Below are positions 16,807-24,224 of a DNA stretch of 34,841 nucleotides, piece after piece. The stretch covers positions 1 to 34,841 of the forward strand of contig CANBWK010000019.1 of the NCBI GenBank assembly GCA_947373105.1. Reading direction: 5' to 3'. The stretch comes from Comamonadaceae bacterium (GTDB lineage: Bacteria; Pseudomonadota; Gammaproteobacteria; Burkholderiales; Burkholderiaceae_C). Each line of letters opens with the position of its first letter. Within the stretch, counting starts at the first letter, position 1. A model generated the notes under the pieces. That model was not told the DNA's origin and ran no database searches. It saw only the letters and a program-made list of their open reading frames with translations. The position numbers and the translations under genes are program-made.

Positions 16807-18227
16807 GTGCTTTACTGGAGATCTTGCGCCAAATTTGTGGCGCTGAACATGTGCTGACACATGATGACCCCAGCACGGATTTGAGTGCCTGGGAGAACGA
16901 TTGGCGCAAACGTGCATTTGGCAAAGCCTTGGCGGTGGTGCGCCCGGCCTCTACAGGCGAAGTGGCCGCTGTGGTCAAGGCCTGCGCGAACACGTTCACA
17001 TCCATCGTTCCACAGGGCGGTAACACAGGCTTGGTGGTCGGCTCGGTTCCTGATGCGTCGGGCCAGCAAATTGTGCTGAGCTTGCAGCGGATGAACGCGG
17101 TGCGCGCCGTGAATCCCGACAACCTGACGATGACCATGGAGGCGGGTTGCATTTTGCAAAACCTGCAAGATGTAGCCGAAAAAGCGGGCTTTTTGTTCCC
17201 GCTCAGTTTGGCCGCTGAAGGCAGTTGCACCATTGGGGGGAACCTGGGCACCAACGCAGGCGGCACGCAGGTGGTGCGCTACGGTAATACCCGCGAGTTG
17301 TGCCTGGGGCTGGAAGTGGTGACTGCAAGCGGTGAGATATGGCACGGATTGTCAGGTCTGCGCAAAGACAACACAGGCTACGATTTGCGCCACCTGATGA
17401 TTGGCAGCGAAGGCACGCTGGGCGTGATCACCGCCGCCACCATGAAGCTCTACCCTCTGCCCGCCGCGCAACTGACGGCCTGGGCTGCTGTGCCGAGCAT
17501 GGAAGCAGCGGTGCAACTTTTGGGTTTGGCGCACCACCATTTGGGCGCAGGCCTGACGGGCTTTGAGGTCATGGGCCAGTTTGCGCTGAGTTTGGCTGAC
17601 AAACACTTTCCGAACCTGCGGGTGCCGCTGTACAAAGAAACGCCTTGGTGTGTGTTGCTGGAAAATTCGGACCATGAGTCTGAAGCCCATGCCCGCAGTC
17701 AGTTTGAGCGCTTACTTGAAGTCGCCATGGATGCCGACTGTGTGAGCGATGCTGTGGTGGCCGAAAGCATTGCCCAAGCCAAAAGCCTATGGCAAATCAG
17801 AGAGAGCATCACATCGGCACAAGCCCAAGAGGGGCTGAATATCAAGCACGACATCAGCATACCGATCTCGAAAATTCCAGCCTTTGTGGCCGCCACGGAC
17901 GCCTTGCTGCTGCGTGAAATACCCGGCGTGCGTCTGGTGGATTTTGGGCATCTGGGCGATGGCAATTTGCATTACAACGTGCAGTCGCCAGTTGGGGTCG
18001 ATGATCAGACATTTTTGCGCGAATACGAAGAAAAAGTGAATGACCTGGTCTTTGAATCGGTGAAACACTTTAACGGCTCCATCAGCGCTGAGCATGGTGT
18101 GGGCAGTTTGAAGGTGGGCAAATTACCGCATTACAAAGACCCTGTGGCACTGGCCATGATGCGCTCCATCAAGAAGGCACTGGACCCGCAAAACATCATG
18201 AATCCGGGGCGGGTCATTTCGCTTTGA
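16803..18227 (+). CDS. FAD-binding 2-hydroxyacid dehydrogenase (D-lactate / D-2-hydroxyglutarate / glycolate oxidase-like)
   Basis: A 474-residue flavoprotein of the VAO/PCMH fold. The FAD-binding half has VPQGGNTGLVVGS, the pyrophosphate-contacting LAAEGSCTIGGNLGTNAGG and IGSEGTLGVITAATMKLYP. The C-terminal FAD-oxidase_C half has the catalytic/metal-type motifs DFGHLGDGNLHYNVQ and SISAEHGVGSLK, as in Dld2/D2HGDH, GlcD and D-lactate dehydrogenases. It oxidises a D-2-hydroxyacid to the 2-oxoacid, and which acid cannot be told. The start is set by a very strong AGGAGGTGGT site and the ATGA overlap with the DUF2069 gene; an in-frame extension to 16677 lies inside that gene. No Fe-S subunit gene (GlcF) is adjacent, which favours a single-subunit enzyme. 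Confidence 0.9.
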   Translation: MSALLEILRQICGAEHVLTHDDPSTDLSAWENDWRKRAFGKALAVVRPASTGEVAAVVKACANTFTSIVPQGGNTGLVVGSVPDASGQQIVLSLQRMNAVRAVNPDNLTMTMEAGCILQNLQDVAEKAGFLFPLSLAAEGSCTIGGNLGTNAGGTQVVRYGNTRELCLGLEVVTASGEIWHGLSGLRKDNTGYDLRHLMIGSEGTLGVITAATMKLYPLPAAQLTAWAAVPSMEAAVQLLGLAHHHLGAGLTGFEVMGQFALSLADKHFPNLRVPLYKETPWCVLLENSDHESEAHARSQFERLLEVAMDADCVSDAVVAESIAQAKSLWQIRESITSAQAQEGLNIKHDISIPISKIPAFVAATDALLLREIPGVRLVDFGHLGDGNLHYNVQSPVGVDDQTFLREYEEKVNDLVFESVKHFNGSISAEHGVGSLKVGKLPHYKDPVALAMMRSIKKALDPQNIMNPGRVISL

Positions 18228-18232
18228 AATTC

Positions 18233-19204
18233 ATGATTTTCATTTCAAAACTCATGCTGGGAGCGCTCTGCCTTTGTGCATCATGCTTCTGTCTTGCCGA
18301 AACCCGCATCGATTTGCAAGGCCATCGTGGTGCACGGGGTTTGTTGCCCGAAAACACCCTGCCCTCTTTTGAGCGCGCACTGGGTTTGGGCGTCACCACG
18401 CTCGAGTTGGACGTGGTGTCAACCCGCGACGGGGTCTTGGTCATCAGCCACGATCCGGCATTGAACCCGGATTTAACGCGTGACGCCAAAGGCCAGTTCT
18501 TGACAGGACCAGGCCCCGACATCATGAGCCTGACCTGGGCGCAGTTGCAAAACTATGACGTGGGTCGGATCAACCCCGCATCACGTTATGCCAACGCTTT
18601 TTCGTCGCAGCAGCCGGTGGATGGAACACGGATTCCAAGGCTTAAAGATTTGTTTGACAGGGTCAAAGCCTTAGGCAACACGCAGGTTAAATTTGCCATC
18701 GAAACCAAGGTCACTCCGGGCCGACCTGAACAAACGCCAGACCCTGAAGCCTTTGCAAAGTTGCTGCTCAAGGAAGTCGAGGACAACGGCATGCAGGGTC
18801 GCGTGCAGATCCTGTCTTTTGACTGGCGAACCCTGCAAGCGGTACAACGTTTGTCGCCGGGCACATCGACGGTGTACATCACTGCGCAGTTACCTTCACT
18901 GGACAACCTGATGGTTCGTACTGGTCAAGACTCACCCTGGACGGCAGGGTTTCAGTACAAAGTACACGGTTCAGTGCCCCGCATGATCAAAGCTGCCGGC
19001 GGCAGCCATTGGTCGTCATTCTGGCGCGAGCTCGACGCAGGTCAAGTCAAGGAAGCACAGAGCTTGGGTCTTAAAGTGCTGGCTTGGACGGTGAACGATC
19101 GCAAAGTTATGAACGACATGCTCGACATGGGTGTGGATGGCATGGTCACCGATCGTCCAGACATCGCCCGGGACGTGCTGCGAGCACGTGGAATTACCTG
19201 GTAA
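18233..19204 (+). CDS. Secreted glycerophosphodiester phosphodiesterase (GlpQ-like)
   Basis: A 323-residue GDPD-family enzyme with a hydrophobic signal peptide (about residues 1-22, ending FCLA), so probably periplasmic. It cleaves glycerophosphodiesters into glycerol-3-phosphate and an alcohol. The TIM-barrel active site is intact: QGHRGARGLLPENTLPSF (His31 and Glu), LELDVVSTRDGVLVISHDP with the Ca-binding Glu/Asp and second His, KFAIETKV, and a late VLAWTVND strand. The ATG at 18233 follows the oxidase stop by 5 bases; TTG 18224 overlaps it, and ATG 18254 would give a shorter signal. No clear ribosome site discriminates. Probably part of the DUF2069-oxidase transcript. Confidence 0.9.
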   Translation: MIFISKLMLGALCLCASCFCLAETRIDLQGHRGARGLLPENTLPSFERALGLGVTTLELDVVSTRDGVLVISHDPALNPDLTRDAKGQFLTGPGPDIMSLTWAQLQNYDVGRINPASRYANAFSSQQPVDGTRIPRLKDLFDRVKALGNTQVKFAIETKVTPGRPEQTPDPEAFAKLLLKEVEDNGMQGRVQILSFDWRTLQAVQRLSPGTSTVYITAQLPSLDNLMVRTGQDSPWTAGFQYKVHGSVPRMIKAAGGSHWSSFWRELDAGQVKEAQSLGLKVLAWTVNDRKVMNDMLDMGVDGMVTDRPDIARDVLRARGITW

Positions 19205-19267
19205 TCCAAGTCTGATCTGGGCAGATCCTCAGCACGCAGGCTTGGGTCTGCCTTAAACTAGACATCC

Positions 19268-20119
19268 ATGAACACCCCTGCCCGCCTACATCCCCACCCT
19301 TTACGCAGCCAATACGAAGACTTCATGCGCCACGTCTACACGACGGGTGTGCAAAAGGGTGACCGCACAGGCACCGGCACGCGCAGTGTGTTTGGCCATC
19401 AAATGCGCTTTGACCTGAACGAAGGCTTTCCACTGGTGACCACCAAAAAGGTGTTCCTCAAAGCCATCATCGTCGAGTTGCTTTGGTTTTTGCGCGGTGA
19501 CAGCAACGTCAAATGGTTGCAAGAACGCGGCTGCACCATTTGGGACGAGTGGGCGCGCGAGGATGGTTCGCTTGGCCCCGTGTATGGCGTGCAGTGGCGC
19601 AGTTGGCCCACGCCAGACGGCGGCCACATCGACCAGATTGCCGAGGTGATGAAGACACTCAAAACCAATCCGGATTCGCGCCGCATCATCGTCAGCGCTT
19701 GGAACGTGGCCGAGCTGAACCAGATGGCCCTGATGCCCTGCCACGCGTTCTTTCAGTTTTATGTGGCCCCGCCGCAAAAGGCGGGTGACAAGCCCAAGCT
19801 CAGCTGCCAGTTGTACCAACGCAGTGCCGACATCTTTTTGGGCGTACCCTTCAACATCGCCAGCTACGCCTTGCTGACGCACATGGTGGCTCAGCAGTGC
19901 GACATGGATGTGGGCGACTTTATCTGGACCGGTGGCGACTGTCATATTTACAGCAACCACCACGCGCAAGTTGAGCTGCAATTGAGCCGCTCTCCAATGG
20001 CCTACCCCACACTGAATATCAAGCGCCGCCCTGACTCGATTTTGGATTATCAATACGAAGACTTTGAAATGGTGGGCTACGAATGCCACCCTCCGATCAA
20101 AGCGCCCGTGGCCGTTTAA
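19268..20119 (+). CDS. thyA: Thymidylate synthase
   Basis: A 283-residue ThyA that methylates dUMP to dTMP using methylenetetrahydrofolate. Family motifs are [12 protein letters not shown] at the N-terminus, [19 protein letters not shown], and the active-site region [14 protein letters not shown] with catalytic Cys158. Also seen are the phosphate-binding [20 protein letters not shown] and the C-terminal [18 protein letters not shown]. It is slightly longer than the E. coli enzyme (264 residues) owing to an insertion before QLYQRS ([10 protein letters not shown]). The stop TAA overlaps the folA ATG by one base, so thymidylate synthesis and dihydrofolate recycling are coupled at translation. 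Confidence 0.98.
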   Translation: MNTPARLHPHPLRSQYEDFMRHVYTTGVQKGDRTGTGTRSVFGHQMRFDLNEGFPLVTTKKVFLKAIIVELLWFLRGDSNVKWLQERGCTIWDEWAREDGSLGPVYGVQWRSWPTPDGGHIDQIAEVMKTLKTNPDSRRIIVSAWNVAELNQMALMPCHAFFQFYVAPPQKAGDKPKLSCQLYQRSADIFLGVPFNIASYALLTHMVAQQCDMDVGDFIWTGGDCHIYSNHHAQVELQLSRSPMAYPTLNIKRRPDSILDYQYEDFEMVGYECHPPIKAPVAV

Positions 20120-20616
20120 TGAGGCTGCATTTGATCTATGCCCGCGCCAGCAATGGCGTGATAGGCATCAACAACACCCTGCCGTGGCACTTGCCTGAGG
20201 ACATGGCGCATTTCAAACGCACCACCCTGGGCTGCCCAGTGATCATGGGCCGCAAGACCTGGGATTCCTTACCGCCTAAATTTCGGCCGCTGCCGGGGCG
20301 CTTGAATGTCGTGGTGACACGCCAAACCGATTGGCACGCTGAAGGTGCCGTGGTGGCGCAATCGTTGCCACAGGCCATGACGCTTTGCCCCGAGGATGCC
20401 GATGCCTGGGTGATTGGCGGTGCTGAAATTTATGCCCAAGCTGTTCCTTTGGCTTCGACGGCAGTGGTCACCGAAATCGATAAACCCTTTGATGGCGACG
20501 CCTTTGCACCGGAACTCGGACCCCACTGGTCCGAAGTGGCGAGACAATGCCACACGGCAGCCAACGGCTTGCCCTTCAGTTTTGTCACTTACCAACATCA
20601 CGCTCTAGGAGATTGA
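20119..20616 (+). CDS. folA: Dihydrofolate reductase
   Basis: A 165-residue DHFR reducing the dihydrofolate made by ThyA. Motifs: IYARASNGVIGINNTLPWHL with the Met20-loop equivalent, then PEDMAHFKRTT carrying the catalytic acidic residue (Asp), PVIMGRKTWDSLP, and the NADPH-binding AWVIGGAEIYAQAVP. The length is normal for the chromosomal FolA. The ATG at 20119 shares its A with the thyA stop; an upstream in-frame start at 20083 lies inside thyA and is rejected. It is followed after 2 bases by a DUF4337 gene. Confidence 0.97.
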   Translation: MRLHLIYARASNGVIGINNTLPWHLPEDMAHFKRTTLGCPVIMGRKTWDSLPPKFRPLPGRLNVVVTRQTDWHAEGAVVAQSLPQAMTLCPEDADAWVIGGAEIYAQAVPLASTAVVTEIDKPFDGDAFAPELGPHWSEVARQCHTAANGLPFSFVTYQHHALGD

Positions 20617-20618
20617 CC

Positions 20619-21218
20619 ATGTCTGCAGATGGATTTCACGTTCACGGCCCCCATGACCATGCGCTCGAGCATGCTCAGAAAGGCCATGGGGACGATCATG
20701 GAGAAAATCATGCCGCCAATCACACCAACGGCATTGCCATGTTCACAGCCATCATTGCCACCGTGGGCGCCTTGTTTTCTTACATGGGCGGCGCCACTCA
20801 AGCCAATGCAGGTTTGTACAAAAACAATGCAGCCATCAAAAAGACCGAAGCGTCTAACCAATGGAATTACTACCAGGCCAAAAGCAGCAAGCAAAACCTC
20901 AGCGAATTAGCCCTCGAGTTGGCACCTGGTGGCAAAAAAGACCACTACGAAGGTGAGATCAAGCGCTATAAAACTGAAAAAGCTGAGATCAAAGTTGGGG
21001 CAGAAAAACTAGAAGCCGAATCCAAACAATGGGACCACCAGTCTGACGAGCAAATGCACCAACACCACCGTTGGGCGCAAGCCACTACTGCTTTGCAAGT
21101 GGCGATTGCCATGGCCGCCATCGCCTTGATGACGCGGCGAAAATGGCTGGAATGGGGTATGTATGGCATGGGGGCACTGGGCCTGGGTATTGGCGTACTG
21201 GCCTTGCTGCACGTATGA
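20619..21218 (+). CDS. DUF4337 membrane protein with His-rich N-terminus
   Basis: A 199-residue protein of the DUF4337 type. The N-terminus is rich in His and Asp (HVHGPHDHALEHAQKGHGDD, then HGENHAANH), a possible metal-binding region. A transmembrane helix (IAMFTAIIATVGALFSYMGG, about residues 40-60) is followed by a charged, Lys/Glu-rich coiled-coil-like stretch of about 95 residues (NQWNYYQAKSSKQNLSELAL onward). Two C-terminal hydrophobic helices close the chain (ALQVAIAMAAIALMT and GMYGMGALGLGIGVLALLHV). Function unknown. The start has AGGAGA 7 bases before the ATG; it follows folA by 2 bases and its stop overlaps the xth ATG (ATGA), so it is transcribed with thyA, folA and xth. Confidence 0.85.
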   Translation: MSADGFHVHGPHDHALEHAQKGHGDDHGENHAANHTNGIAMFTAIIATVGALFSYMGGATQANAGLYKNNAAIKKTEASNQWNYYQAKSSKQNLSELALELAPGGKKDHYEGEIKRYKTEKAEIKVGAEKLEAESKQWDHQSDEQMHQHHRWAQATTALQVAIAMAAIALMTRRKWLEWGMYGMGALGLGIGVLALLHV

Positions 21219-22012
21219 AGATTGCCACCTGGAATGTGAATTCATTGTCTGTGAGGCTGCCACAGGTCATCGACTGGCTGACAGTCCAAGCGGCCTCATG
21301 TACTGGCGCCATCGATGTTCTGGCCTTGCAAGAGCTCAAGATGAGCGATGAAAAGTTTCCGCTCGCCGCGTTCACCGAAGCAGGTTACCAAGCGCAATGG
21401 TTTGGTCAAAAAACTTACAACGGTGTCGCTTTGATTTCACGCAGCCCGGGCACCGAGGTGGTGAAAAACATTCCGGGTTTTGAAGACGACATGTCCCGCG
21501 TGATTACGGCGACCTACCCAGACGGACAGGGTGGCACAGTGCGCGTGATCGGCGCTTATTTCCCGAACGGGCAAGCGCCTGACAGCGATAAGTTCATTTA
21601 CAAAATGCGCTGGCTCACCGCTCTGCGCGCTTGGGTCCAACAAGAAATGTTGACGCACCCCAAGCTGGTTTTAACCGGGGACTTCAATATCACTTTCGAT
21701 GACCTGGACGTATGGGACCCCGTCGCGTTGAAGGGCACCATCCATTGCACCGACGAAGAGCGAACCCATTTACAAGCCTTGATTGCGTTGGGTTTGACCG
21801 ACAGCTTCCGTCTCTTTGAGCAACCCGAAAAAAGCTACAGCTGGTGGGATTACCGGGATTTTGGTTTCCGACGCAATCGCGGCTTGCGTATTGACCACGT
21901 GCTGGTCAGCGACGCCGTCAAGACCGATGCAAAAGCCTGCGTGGTGGACAAATTGCCTCGCAAAAACGAACGCCCCAGCGACCACGCACCGGTGGTGCTG
22001 ACCGTGCTTTAA
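21215..22012 (+). CDS. xth: Exodeoxyribonuclease III (AP endonuclease)
   Basis: A 265-residue ExoIII/Ape1-type enzyme for base-excision repair: 3'-5' exonuclease on duplex DNA and AP-site cleavage. Motifs in order: MKIATWNVNSLSVRLPQVID (metal-binding Asn), LALQELKMSDEKFP (metal-binding Glu), VRVIGAYFPNGQA, KLVLTGDFNITFDDLDVWD (catalytic Asp and Asn), YSWWDYRDFGFRRNRGLRID, and the terminal ERPSDHAPVVL (catalytic Asp-His). The ATG overlaps the DUF4337 stop; an in-frame extension to 21071 is inside that gene. It ends the thyA-folA run; REP-like elements follow about 20 bases after the stop. Confidence 0.95.
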   Translation: MKIATWNVNSLSVRLPQVIDWLTVQAASCTGAIDVLALQELKMSDEKFPLAAFTEAGYQAQWFGQKTYNGVALISRSPGTEVVKNIPGFEDDMSRVITATYPDGQGGTVRVIGAYFPNGQAPDSDKFIYKMRWLTALRAWVQQEMLTHPKLVLTGDFNITFDDLDVWDPVALKGTIHCTDEERTHLQALIALGLTDSFRLFEQPEKSYSWWDYRDFGFRRNRGLRIDHVLVSDAVKTDAKACVVDKLPRKNERPSDHAPVVLTVL

Positions 22013-22033
22013 GCACCAGCCTCATATCAATTT

Positions 22034-22149
22034 GTAGGAGCCAGCCTGGTTTTTTTCTTGTAGGAGCCAGCCTGCTGGCGATCAAAGGCCATCGCTTGCA
22101 GGCAAGCTCCTACATTGGAATAGGACAACGCTTGCAGGCAAGCTCCTAC
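22034..22149. repeat. REP-like palindromic repeats, cluster 1 (three full copies and one truncated)
   Basis: Four copies of a 23-base unit beginning GTAGGAGC lie between xth and plsY. Subtype A, GTAGGAGCCAGCCTGCTGGC, is at 22060-22082 (+) and truncated at 22034-22049 (+). Subtype B, GTAGGAGCTTGCCTGCAAGC, is at 22091-22113 and 22127-22149 (both minus). The GTAG head followed by an imperfect palindrome is the classic REP layout mobilised by REP-associated tyrosine transposases (RAYT). The inverted A-B pair forms a BIME-like unit that could fold into a long hairpin. The region holds no gene. Confidence 0.8.
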
Positions 22150-22163
22150 ATTGGGACTTGGGG

Positions 22164-22787
22164 TTATTTTTTCTTGGCCCCGAGCTTGGACTCTTTGCCC
22201 GCGACCAAGCGGTTGATGTTGTCAATGTGCCGCCACACCAACAGCAAGCCCATGACGATCAAGGTGCCCAGAATAGGCTCGGCATAAGGCCAAGCCACAT
22301 CTCCGCCAAATGCATAGTAGGCCGGTGCAAATACCGCTGCAGCCAACGCAGCCAAGGACGAGTAGCGAAAGAACCATGCCACGATCACCCAAGTCAAAGC
22401 CACCGACAGACCGAACAAAGCGTTCACGCCCAACAGCACCCCTGCGGCTGTGGCCACGCCTTTGCCACCCTTAAAACGAAAAAACACCGGGTAGAGGTGG
22501 CCCACGAATGCCGCAATGCCAGCAAGCGCTGCGGTACCCGCACCCAGCACGTATTCACCGCCAAAATGTTGAACCGCAAAAACCGGCAGCCAACCTTTGG
22601 CGGCATCCAAAATCAAGGTCAATATGGCTGCTTTTTTATTGCCTGAACGCAGGACATTGGTCGCGCCAGGGTTATGGCTGCCATACGAGCGGGGGTCGCT
22701 CAGACCCATCACGCGGCTGATGATGACCGCGAAGCTCAAAGAGCCGAGCAAGTAAGAAGCCAGGGTCACGCCCAGCGTGATCAACAT
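22164..22787 (-). CDS. plsY: Glycerol-3-phosphate acyltransferase PlsY
   Basis: A 207-residue integral membrane enzyme that transfers an acyl group from acyl-phosphate to glycerol-3-phosphate, the first step of phospholipid synthesis. It has the family's three conserved loops: SYGSHNPGATNVLRSGNKKA (residues ~35-54), VFFRFKGGKGVATAAGVLLG, and the late HIDNINRLVAGKE with the conserved Asn. About five transmembrane helices are present. The ATG at 22787 matches the usual family start (MLITLGVTLASYLLGSLSFA). A TTG at 22799 has a better-spaced AGGAG and could give four more residues. The gene is monocistronic and lies between two REP clusters. Confidence 0.95.
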   Translation of the reverse strand: MLITLGVTLASYLLGSLSFAVIISRVMGLSDPRSYGSHNPGATNVLRSGNKKAAILTLILDAAKGWLPVFAVQHFGGEYVLGAGTAALAGIAAFVGHLYPVFFRFKGGKGVATAAGVLLGVNALFGLSVALTWVIVAWFFRYSSLAALAAAVFAPAYYAFGGDVAWPYAEPILGTLIVMGLLLVWRHIDNINRLVAGKESKLGAKKK

Positions 22788-22945
22788 GTTATTTTCCAAA
22801 GCCAATCTCCTGATAGACAAACAAAGGCGAGCCCGTCGCCCATAGGCCTATTCTGCCAGCGCGCACTGCACGGCTAGTGCGTCCAGCAATTGCAGGCAGT
22901 TTTGCGGCAATGTGCGGCAAGGATGACCGAGATAGGTAAGCCTTG

Positions 22946-23059
22946 ATCGCCAGCAGGCTGGCGCCTACAGAGTCCCGGTGAAATGACGATGTAGGAGCTT
23001 GCCTGCAAGCGATTCCTTGGGGTCACACAAGCCTTCATCGCCAGCAGGCTGGCTCCTAC
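22946..23059. repeat. REP-like palindromic repeats, cluster 2 (three copies)
   Basis: Three more copies of the family at 22034-22149: subtype A at 22946-22968 and 23037-23059 (both minus), and subtype B at 22991-23013 (plus). The order A-B-A with alternating orientation is BIME-like. Copy 22946-22968 has GTAGGCGC where others have GTAGGAGC. They fill the 287-base spacer between plsY and the aldo/keto reductase gene; the remaining part (22788-22945) shows only a short purine/GTGCGGCAA direct repeat (22892-22920) and no gene. Confidence 0.8.
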
Positions 23060-23074
23060 ACAGTCCGTCTGCGC

Positions 23075-24136
23075 TTACAGGGCCGGGTCGCGCAGTTCCC
23101 AGCGGATGGCGTCAATCTGCGTCAGCACTTCGGGGCTGAGAGTGGTCCCCCATGCATTCAGGTCTTCGTCCAATTGCGCGACCGAAGTCACCCCAACAAT
23201 GGTGCTCGCCACTTGCCATTTGGTGTAGCAAAAAGCCAGCGCCATTTGGGTAGGCGTCATGCCATGATCACGTGCCAATTGGTTGTAACGGCGGGCGGCC
23301 ACCAAAGCCTCTTGCCGGCCCCAGCGCTGCTTTCGAACCGATTCGTATGAGGCGATCCTTGCACCGACCGGCGCGCCAGGGCCCGTGTGACCCGAAGCAT
23401 CGTATTTACCGGTCAGCAGACCAAACCCCAGCGGCGAATACGCCAGCAGAGAAACGCCCAAGCGGTGACAAGTTTCATCCAGCCCATTTTCCCAAGTCCG
23501 GTTGATTAAGCAGTACGGGTTTTGTACCGTGGCCACTCGGGGCAATCCGTGTTGTTCTGCCAAGCGGACGAATTCGTGCACGCCATAAGGCGTTTCATTG
23601 GACAAGCCGATGTAACGCACTTTGCCTGCCTTGACGAGTTTTTCGAAAGCTTGCAATTGCTCGTGAATGGAAGTCGTAGAGGTTTCTTTGGAAGGGTCGT
23701 AATACAAGTTGCCGAATGCAGGCACATGGCGCTCAGGCCAATGGATTTGGTAGAGGTCGATCACATCGGTTTGCAGACGACGCAAACTGGCTTCGCAAGA
23801 GTTCACAATGTCTTGCGCCGTCAAGCCCTTGCCTTCGCGTACCCAGGGCATGCCGCGAGAGGCACCCGCCACTTTGGTGGCCAACACCAATTTTTGGCGT
23901 ACACCAGGGTTCTTGGCAAACCAGTTGCCGATGATGGTTTCGGTCGACCCAAAAGTTTCTGCTTTGGCCGGCACCGAGTACATCTCAGCGGTGTCGATGA
24001 AGTTCACGCCTGCGGCCAAAGAGCGGTCCAAAATAGCGTGCGAATCGGCTTCACTCACTTGTTCGCCAAAGGTCATCGTGCCCAGACAAATGGGCGTGAC
24101 GTGCAGATCGGTGTGCGCGAGTTGAAGTGTCTTCAT
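23075..24136 (-). CDS. tas: NADP(H)-dependent aldo/keto reductase, Tas-like
   Basis: A 353-residue aldo/keto reductase with the TIM-barrel tetrad visible: FIDTAEMYSVP (Asp and Tyr), LVLATKVAGASRGMPW (Lys), and IDLYQIHWPERH (His). The start region ICLGTMTFGEQVSEADSHAI and the length match E. coli Tas (346 residues), which reduces aldehydes or other carbonyls; its physiological substrate is unclear. The late segment QVASTIVGVTSVAQLDEDL is the NADP 2'-phosphate region. ATG 24136 with AGGAAA upstream is preferred to a longer start at 24157. It is probably transcribed alone or together with the acyl-CoA synthetase gene that ends 88 bases upstream. Confidence 0.92.
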   Translation of the reverse strand: MKTLQLAHTDLHVTPICLGTMTFGEQVSEADSHAILDRSLAAGVNFIDTAEMYSVPAKAETFGSTETIIGNWFAKNPGVRQKLVLATKVAGASRGMPWVREGKGLTAQDIVNSCEASLRRLQTDVIDLYQIHWPERHVPAFGNLYYDPSKETSTTSIHEQLQAFEKLVKAGKVRYIGLSNETPYGVHEFVRLAEQHGLPRVATVQNPYCLINRTWENGLDETCHRLGVSLLAYSPLGFGLLTGKYDASGHTGPGAPVGARIASYESVRKQRWGRQEALVAARRYNQLARDHGMTPTQMALAFCYTKWQVASTIVGVTSVAQLDEDLNAWGTTLSPEVLTQIDAIRWELRDPAL

Positions 24137-24224
24137 AAGTGATTTCCTGCTGAGCATTGCGAAGGTTCAAGGTGATGCATTGAGTGTACGCAGTCGTGAC
24201 GCACCCACATGTAGCCTCAGGTAT

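Noticed and set aside
19214..19227. GATCTG-GG-CAGATC inverted repeat between the GDPD gene and thyA as a terminator
   Set aside because: The loop is only 2 bases and no T-tract follows, so no terminator was called.
23272..23290. CCAATTGG inside the aldo/keto reductase, pepN (30728) and CaiB genes as further operator copies
   Set aside because: They are within coding sequence, have only the inner part of the palindrome and lack the TACG/CGTA arms.
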